DNA of 64,000 bases, taken from positions 62,001 to 126,000 of the forward strand of contig NC_014502.1 in NCBI RefSeq assembly GCF_000147335.1. Reading direction: 5' to 3'. Below the pieces are notes generated by a model. The model did no database searches. It was not told where the DNA came from and saw only the letters and a list, made by a program, of their open reading frames with translations. Source of the DNA: Gloeothece verrucosa PCC 7822. GTDB taxonomy: Bacteria > Cyanobacteriota > Cyanobacteriia > Cyanobacteriales > Microcystaceae. The position numbers were made by a program, and so were the translations under genes. Shown here piece by piece: positions 27,501-36,500 of this stretch; position 1 is the first letter of the stretch; each line of letters begins with the position of its first letter.

Positions 27501-30500
27501 ATATCATTACTACTGCTCGTCCCATCTAAGGATAGATAAACTTCATCGTACCAGGCATTACTATTAGTTCGAGCAACTCCTAAATTAGCCACTGTCCAAT
27601 TAATGGTAATTGATGTTCCCGATTCACCTGTAGTTGGGGCGGTAATTTGAGTAACTTGTAAATCCGGAGTTTGTCGAGTAATAGTTAAAGCTAAAGCGTT
27701 GAAAGCGTTATTATTTTCGTCACTCGTTTCATAAACATTATTTGCCCCATCTGTGACGACAAATAGCTGATAATTGCCTTCTAAAGTGAAAGGTAAAGTA
27801 ATGCTTTCATTTCGACTGTAAGTCCCATTAGGATTTAAAATTCCTGTTCTATTAAAACTAGCAAGATTAATATCATCCCCATCCCCTAAAATGCTATTTG
27901 TCGAAGCAACAATGCGATCAATCCAACTGTTAACAATTGTATCTCCTATTCCCTGGTTTTTTACCGTCCATTGTACTTTAATAGTTTTACCGGCTTCTCC
28001 TGTACTAGGAATAGTCGCACTACTAACAACTAAGTCAGCCGATTGAGAGACAATTTGAACTTGATTGAGGCCACCCAGAATATTATTATTATTATCCAGT
28101 TCAAAAACGCGATCGCCGTCGTCTGTTACCGCAAAAATATAATAAGTACCCGTTAAAGTATTGCTGAGGGCAAAGTTGGCTACACCATCATAGCTGTCAC
28201 CGGCATTAAGAATACCATAGCGGTTAACACTACCAAGGCGAATATCTGTGGCAGTATTTAATTCATTGTCTGTTGAAAGATAGAAAGTATCTGTCCAAGA
28301 AGAGGTTGATGCAGGTGTTTCTGTTGCCCCAAAATTAGTGACACGGTAATTAATACTTAAATTGCCACCGGAACGAGCATTATTAGCTACAGTAATCGAT
28401 TCAACTTCTAAATCTGGAGGTGGGGTGAGAGTAATCTTTGTTGATGTTGTATCGTAACTAGCATTATTATTTTCATAAATATGCTCATAAACTTGATTAT
28501 TAATATCAGTTCGCACGAAGAAGAAAAAATTCCCCTCAACTCCAATGGGTAAATTAACTGTTGTTGAGGCAGTGTAGTTTTCTCCGGTGTTAAGTACCCC
28601 AGTGTGATTAATTGTCCCTAAATTGCGATCGCTACTATCCAAAACGTTATCGACAGACATGAAAATGCGATCTGCCCAAGCGGTTTCTAAGGTACGTTCT
28701 TCTCCCATGTTGGTAACCGTCCAACTGAGGGTCATTGGTTGCCCAGAAAAAGCTCCATTTGGCGCATTAACTGTTGTAACTCGTAAATCTGGAGGGGGCG
28801 TTAAATTAATCTCCGTTGCATTACTAATTCCAAAATTATCTCCTTCATTGTTGAATTCAAAGACATTATTGTTAATATCTGTTTTAACGAGGAAGTAATA
28901 ATTAGCGTCAATACCTTGTGGTAAGCTCACTGTGCGACTACTGGTATAACTTTCTCCCGCATTGAGATAACTAGAATTAATCTGGCTTGCTAAGAAAATA
29001 TCTGTATTGTCAATAGTCTTATCTAAGGACAAATAAATTCCATCGTTCCAAATCGGAGTGCTGGTTGCTCCATTTCCGGTATTAGTAACAGTCCATGTAA
29101 TAACGGTATCTTGACTCGAAAAAGCGGTTAAAGGAGCAGTGACATTACTAACTTGTAAATTAGGTAAAGGTGCTTGTTTAATTTGAATAGGAACATCATC
29201 AATTGTTGTGTTATTAGACTCGTTTTGTGTTCCTTCTAATATTTGTCGATTGGAATCCGTGATGACAACAACGCGATAATTCCCACTGAGGGTTATGGGA
29301 ATATTGATTAATTGCGATCGCGTGATTGAATTTCCAACCGCTAAAGATCGATCATATTCATAAGACCCTAATAATTGATCTAATCCCGAAGTCGTATCAA
29401 GGTCTAAATAAACCCTGTCGGTCCAATTTCCAACCGTATCAGCAGTTCCTTGATTTTTGACTGTCCAAGAAATCTCAACAGATTGCCCTGAAATGACTTC
29501 AACGGGAGCGGTAATATTATTAACAATTAAATCCGGTGCATTAACCGTAATAGCAACCGATTGAATGTTATTAGTATTATCGGTTTCAGGTTGATTGTTA
29601 TTCCCATCGGCGACAAATAATAAATAACGATTGCCGGTGGCAGTATTGGGTAAATTAATATTGCGAGTAACGGTATAATTTCCACCCGCAGCTAAAGGTG
29701 TTTGTGTTGTGATCGCTTCTGTTCTAATTAACGTATCAGAATTATCTAAAATTGAATCATTGGAAATATAAATTAAATCCGACCAATCTTTAGGTGCTTG
29801 GGTAGTGCTTTGATTAGTAACTGTCCAAGTAACATCAAAATTTTGCCCTAAATTAACCGTAGTAGGATTTGTAGCCGCAGAAACAACTAAATCGGGAGCT
29901 TCAAGAGTAATAGGAACAACACGAATATTGTTAGTTTCGTCGGTTTCTCCTTGATTATTAGACCTATCCGTAGCGAAGAGTAAATAGCGAGTACCTAAGC
30001 CAGTATTAGGTAATGTTAAATTTTTAGTAATGGTGTAACTAGCATTAGCCGCCAAAGGCGTTTGAGTAGTAATTCCTTCAGTCGTCAGAGTAACATCTGT
30101 TGCATCTAAAATTTGATCATTAGATAAATAAACCGAGTCGGACCAATCTGCCGGCGCGTCTATTGCACCTTGATTTTTAACCGTCCAAGAGACTTCAATA
30201 GTTTCTCCTAAAATTCCCTTTTCTGGAGAAGTAGCCGCTTCAACAATAAGATCGGGAGCGGTTATAGTAATAGGAACAACGACTGTGTTGTTAACTTCAT
30301 TAGTTTCCCCTTGGTTATTGAAATGATCAGCAACAAAGATGAGATAGCGATTGCCGATTCCTGTATTAGTAATGGTTATATTACGATTGATGGTGTAGCT
30401 ATTTCCAGCCGCCAGAGGGGTTTGAGTAGCAATGGACTCTGTGGTGATTAGAGTATCTACATTAGCATCAAAAGCGACATCATTGGATAAATAAACCCGA

Positions 30501-33500
30501 TCTGACCAATCTGTTGCCGCTTCTATACTCCCCTGATTGGTAACTGTCCAAGAAACGGCGATTGTACCGTTTAGACTTGCTGTATTAGGAGCGGTTGCTG
30601 TAACAACTAAATCGGGTAAAGTTAATTGGATAGGAACTGCTCGAACATTATCCCCTTCATTGGTTTCCCCCTGATTATTGGAACCATCAGCCACAAACAG
30701 TAAATAACGGTTGCCTATCCCCGTATTTGGCAAAGTTATATTACGACTAATGGTATAGCTTCCTCCATCCGCTAGAGGTGTTTGAGTGGTAATGGATTCT
30801 GAAGTAACAAAAGTATCAGAACTATCTAAATTAGTATCGCTAGAAACATAAATATAATCGAACCAATCTGTATTAGCCGTGCTTGTTCCTGAATTATTAA
30901 CCGTCCAAGAGACAGCTATTGTACTTCCTGAGGTGGCAGCAGTCGGAGCAGTAGCCCCAGAAACGGTTAAATTAGGGGCAGATAGGCTAATAGGTAAGGC
31001 CAAAGTATTGTTATTTTCGTTGGTTTCGCCTTGATTGCTTAACCTATCTGTGACAAACAGTAAATAGTGATCGCCTATTGCTGTGCTAGGCAGAACAACG
31101 TTTTTAGTGATCGTGTAATTTGCCCCAGATAACAGAGGAGTCTGAGTAGAAATTAATTCAGAAGTGACTAAAATATCTGAACTGTCGAAAGTTTGGTTAC
31201 TGGAAATATAAACGTAGTCATACCAATCTTGGGGTGCTTCTCCTGTGCCTTGGTTTTTCACCGTCCAAGTTAATTGGACTGTATTGCCTAAAATTGCCGA
31301 ATTAGGAGCAGTAGCAGATTCAACGATTAAATCTGAGCTAGATATATTAATAGGCACAGCATAAACGTTATCAGTTTCGCTGGTTTCTCCTTGTAAATTA
31401 TCGTAGTAATAGTAATAGTAATAGCTGTAAGGATATTTATCGGCTACAAATAATAAATAACGATTTCCTGTCGTGGTAGTTGGAATAGTAATGTTTTGCG
31501 TAGCTGTATAACTACCGCCAGCCACTACAGGCGTATTACTTCCTGCCCAACGGCTTGTAATATATTGATCGTAGTCATCAAAGATCTGATCATTAGATAT
31601 ATAAATTGAATCGTACCAATCAGCATTAGCCGCAATAGTTCCTGAATTGGTCACTGTCCAAGACACATTAATATTAGCCCCCACAGAGGTGGACTCTGGA
31701 GTCGTTGCGCTACTAACTCCTAAATTAGGCGCGTTAACAGTAAAGGGTATTGCTTTAACGTTATTGGTTTCGTCAGTTTCACCTTGTGCTAAATTAGCAT
31801 CAGTCCTAAAAAGTAAATAACCACTGCCTACAGGTGCTTGATTGGGTAAAGTGATATTTTTATTAATTGTGTAGCTATTACCGCTAATTAAAGGAGTTTG
31901 AGAGGTAATTGATTCAGAGGTAATTTGAGTATCAAAACTATCCCAAATAGCATCAGTAGAAATATAAACTCGGTCTGTCCAATCTGCCGATGCTGTAACT
32001 GTACTTGGATTAAGAACAGTCCAAGAAACATTGATCGATTCTCCCAAATTTCCTGATGTCGGAGCAGTAGCCTTTGAGAGAATTAAATCAGGTACGCTGA
32101 TTTTGATTGGAACAGCACGGAAGTTATTCCCCTCGTTAGTTTCACTTTGAGCATTATACCCATCTGCCACAAATAATAAATAGTAATCTCCTGCTGGACG
32201 ATTGGGAAGGGTAATGCTGCGGTCAATGGTATAACTGCTACCGGCTGGAAGAGGGGTTTGTGTAGAAATATATTGATCGGTGATATAAATATCGTTACCT
32301 AAAACGTTGTCTGTTGAGAAATAAATGTAGTCTGACCAATCTGCCGGTGCATCGACTAACCCCTGATTTGTTACCGTCCAAGAAACTAAAATACTATCGT
32401 TAGCTATGCTGCTAGTCGGTGCGGTTGCACTCTGTACTATTAAATCGGGAGCTTTTAATGTAATGGGAACAGCACTAACATTGTTGTTTTCGTTGATTTC
32501 TCCCTGAGCGTTTGAGCCATCTGCTTTAAATAGCAAATAATAGTTACCAGCAGCGACTCCGGGTAAAGTTACAGTTTGGTTAATTGAATAACTTCCACCG
32601 GCTGCTAAGGGAGTTTGTGTATAGATATATTGATAACTAATTAATCTATCGGAGGAGTCTATTATATTATCGCTAGAAAGATAAACATAATCAGTCCAAT
32701 CAGTGAGGGCTTGAACTTGACCTGAATTATTAACAGTCCAAGAAATATTAATTGTTCCATTAACAATTCCAGTTGATGGGGCAGTTACTGAAGAGATTAC
32801 TAAATCTGGGGCACTTAAAGAAATAGGAGTAGCAATAACATTATCTGACTCGTTCGTTTCTCCTTGATAATTGTAATTGTCAGCAACAAACAGTAAATAA
32901 CGATTACCGGAACTTGTTTGAGGCAGAAAAATGTTTTGATTGATGATATAACTAGCACCTGCTCCTAATGGAGTATTAGAACCTGTCCAAACGTCTGTAA
33001 CATAAGTATCGCTACTATCAAGAATTTGATCGTCAGAGATATAAACACTATCGTACCAGTCAGCCGCAGCAGACACTGTTCCTGTGTTATTCACCTGCCA
33101 TGAAACAGCAATTGTCTGTCCCAAAATGGCGGCTGAGGGGGGAGGAGTTGGGTTGGAAATTGTTAAATTAGGTACTTGGATATTAATGGCTATAGAGTAA
33201 ATATTATCATCTTCGTCCGTTTCATTTTCATAGTTATAGGCATCAGTTTTAAAAATTAAATATCCGCTGCCGCCTACTTCTAATGGAATAGGTACATAAC
33301 CCGAAGATGTATAATAATAGTTAGGAAAAAGAGGTAAAGCCGGATAAAAACTATCTTCATAATCATAATCATAATCTTCAGCAAAAACATATGACTCATT
33401 TACTAAAATATCTTCGTCATCTAAATTTTCATCTTTAGAAAAATAAATATTATCATACCAATCATAACTTACCGTTCCTGCTGTGCCTTGATTTTCGACT

Positions 33501-36500
33501 GTCCAACTAACATAAATATATTCACCCTGCGTTGCTGTAGCTGGTGCTGTCGCCTCGGTAATTATTAAATTAGGATTAGGAGTTATTAATTGAAAAGGAA
33601 ATGCTTTAACATTATTTTCTTCGCTTTCTTTTATTTTATTTGAAAAGTCTGTTACAAATAACAAGTAGCGGTTACCAGAATTTCCCTCAGGTAGAGTAAT
33701 ATTGATGTTGTTAGTATAACTTTGACCCGGGATTAAAACATTAATATCCGAAGGAGTTAACTTAGCATTTAAAAAGATATCGGTTTCATCGAGAAACTCG
33801 TCATTTGATAAAAATATAGCATCTTGTACTTCTAATCCCTCACCAATAAGCGAAACTCCTTGGCTTCCTTTATTGGTGACAGCCCAAGATATTTCTACCA
33901 TCTCGCCAGCAGTAATTGTTGTTGGAATTCCCGCATTTGTGACTTCTAAATTTGGATCTGAAAGTATCAAATAAGCCGGTACAGCAACGACATTATCTGT
34001 TTCATCTGTTTCCCTTTGATTTTTGTAAGCATCTGTGATGAATAAAAGATACTGCTGTCCTTCACCAAAATAACTAACATAGTTATTTACATTAACTTCT
34101 CTTCTAACCGTATAACTTTCTCCGGCTTGTAAAGATAAATCATAGGCTCCACTCCATCCATCTCCCAGCAAGACATCAGATTCATCAAAAATTGCATCCC
34201 TCGAAATTGCGACACCGTCATACCAGAAAGTTGATGTAGCATCACTGCCAGTATTTGTCACTTTCCACTCAGTCTCAAAAGATTCTCCATAAGCTAAAAG
34301 GATATTATTAGGAGTAGAAATATCGGAAATAGTAAGATTAATATTAGGATTTGGATATAAATACTGAGTATTTAAAACTTTAAGAGATACATTATCCAAT
34401 CCCCAACTTTCATTATTAATGTCTTCCAAATTTAAACCACTAAAATCAAGCGTTAAATATCTTTGTGAGTAGGGAAAAGTATAAACTAAATGGTAAACGG
34501 CACTGCCGTCTTCAGAAGAGTTAAGGGTGTCAATTTCTATTGCCCCTGTCCCTGATGGATAATCCCCTGTCCCCCAAGCGTCCGGGTAAGATTGAGAAAG
34601 TTCTTCAGTATTAGAAAATGTTGTATTAAGAAGAGTCTCACCATTCTCTATACTCAAGTTAAAGAAATCAGTACCGTATCCTAAATGGTTTCCATCCCAA
34701 CTATTAATAATAAATAAATCTAATTCTAAAGAAACGATACTATTAATAAGATTGTCATCATTAAGACTTAAACTAACTGTCCCGTTGCCAAATTGCCCTA
34801 AAAATTTTCTTTCGCCTACTGGAGTTATCCCAAGGGTTGAATCTGACCATTCTTCCCCTGCTGATGTTTCAAAATTATTATTATAAATGGGAATCCAAGT
34901 GGGATTATTAATAATAGCTAGTGTAGCTGTATTTTGAGTACCGACATTGGCATCACCCGTCGGGTTACTTAATGCTAAATTGATGGTTTTGCTCCCCTCA
35001 AATTCTCCATTATCAATGAGAGGTATGGTCACTGTTTTAGCTGTTTCTCCATCAGCAAAAATTAGAGAGATCGGATCGCTGTTATAGTCATTTGGACCAA
35101 TAGCTGTTCCGTCACTCGGTATTAAAGTTACGCTAACTTCACCATCGCTTCCATCAGTCCGAACAACGGTAACTGCAATAATAGGAGTCCCATTTTTATC
35201 AACACTAAATTGAGAGTTTTTAAACGCTAAAGTTCCATGTTGAGGCAGATCTTCACTGTTTATAGTTATAGTATCCGTGCTTTGTGAGCCTATTGTTGTA
35301 CCACCTGCAAGGTCGGTTAAAGCAAAATTTATTGTTTCGTCACCTTTAAATTTAGTATCATTAATAATTGGAGTAGTTATAGTATTGGAAGTTCCACTAT
35401 CCGCAACAGTAACGATAATAGGCGTATCATCATTAGCTGCTGTGGCTACTTGCGGTGTTGTCTGTTGTGGCGTTTTAGGCAGTGCCTCAATTCCCTGAGC
35501 ATTGATGAATTCCCAATCACCATTTAAGAAAACTTTAAAGCCAGCTTGTTCTAGAACTGGAACTTTACCCCAAGCTGCCACAAAATCATTACCATAATTA
35601 TTATCGTTACTAAACTCTACCAAAAAATTAGCCGATGCCAGTTCAAGATTATTGAGAAAATCAGCATACCAAGGGAAAATATTAGGCAAAATAACTTTTG
35701 CTTCTCCGGACATCCTAATATCTAAGTTTGAAGTAGCTTGGAAATAACTATTGGTAGAAATTAAGCCACCCAACACTTGGAAGTTAGCTTGTGCCCTCAA
35801 AAATCCTTCATTCCAATTGAGTTCAGCTTCACCGTTCCCTTGAAGAATACCGCCTAAAATTTTAAGACTACCATCAGCTTTAATTCGGTCTTTATTTAGA
35901 CTACCATTAAGGTCTAACTCAACCAAAGAGCCAGAAAAACCTCCACCTGCCCAGCTAGGCAGTGACACCTGAATTTTAACACCTGCCGTCAAACCGAGTT
36001 CTCCATCAAATTGAGCAGGTAGGGAAGCAGAAGTGGCGATATTGTTAACTTGTCCGCCAATCTTTTGTAGAAATAAACCAGTTGTAGCGATCGGTTTGTT
36101 AAGATTATTAGCCGCTAATTTAATATAGTTTAGTTCATTATTTACAAAGCCTATTCCGGCTGCTACTTCAATTCCCGTCGGAATTAGAATCGTTCCTTCT
36201 CCTGTAATATCGCCTCCAGCACCAAAAGTAACTTTTGCATCTTGGATTTCCCAGACTTTGGGAACAATTACAATATTTTCTGCTGAGACAAAGCCAACCG
36301 CATCTACATTACCGTTCTCATCGATTTTAATATAATTATTGCCAGCGAAATTGGCAACAGCATTGTACAAAGTAGGAATTGAGACTTTTCCTTGAATTTT
36401 AAAAAATTTATTCGGATTGCTAGAATATTCTAAATTTAAGCCTTGTGCATTAACTTTAAAACCTCCAGCTAGATTAAATGTAAAATCTGGGAGTGTAATT

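Noticed and set aside
26570..34352. Possible CRISPR array or satellite because of regular ~360-bp periodicity
   Set aside because: The units are diverged coding repeats with CARDB protein pattern, far longer than CRISPR repeats and without identical repeats or spacers.
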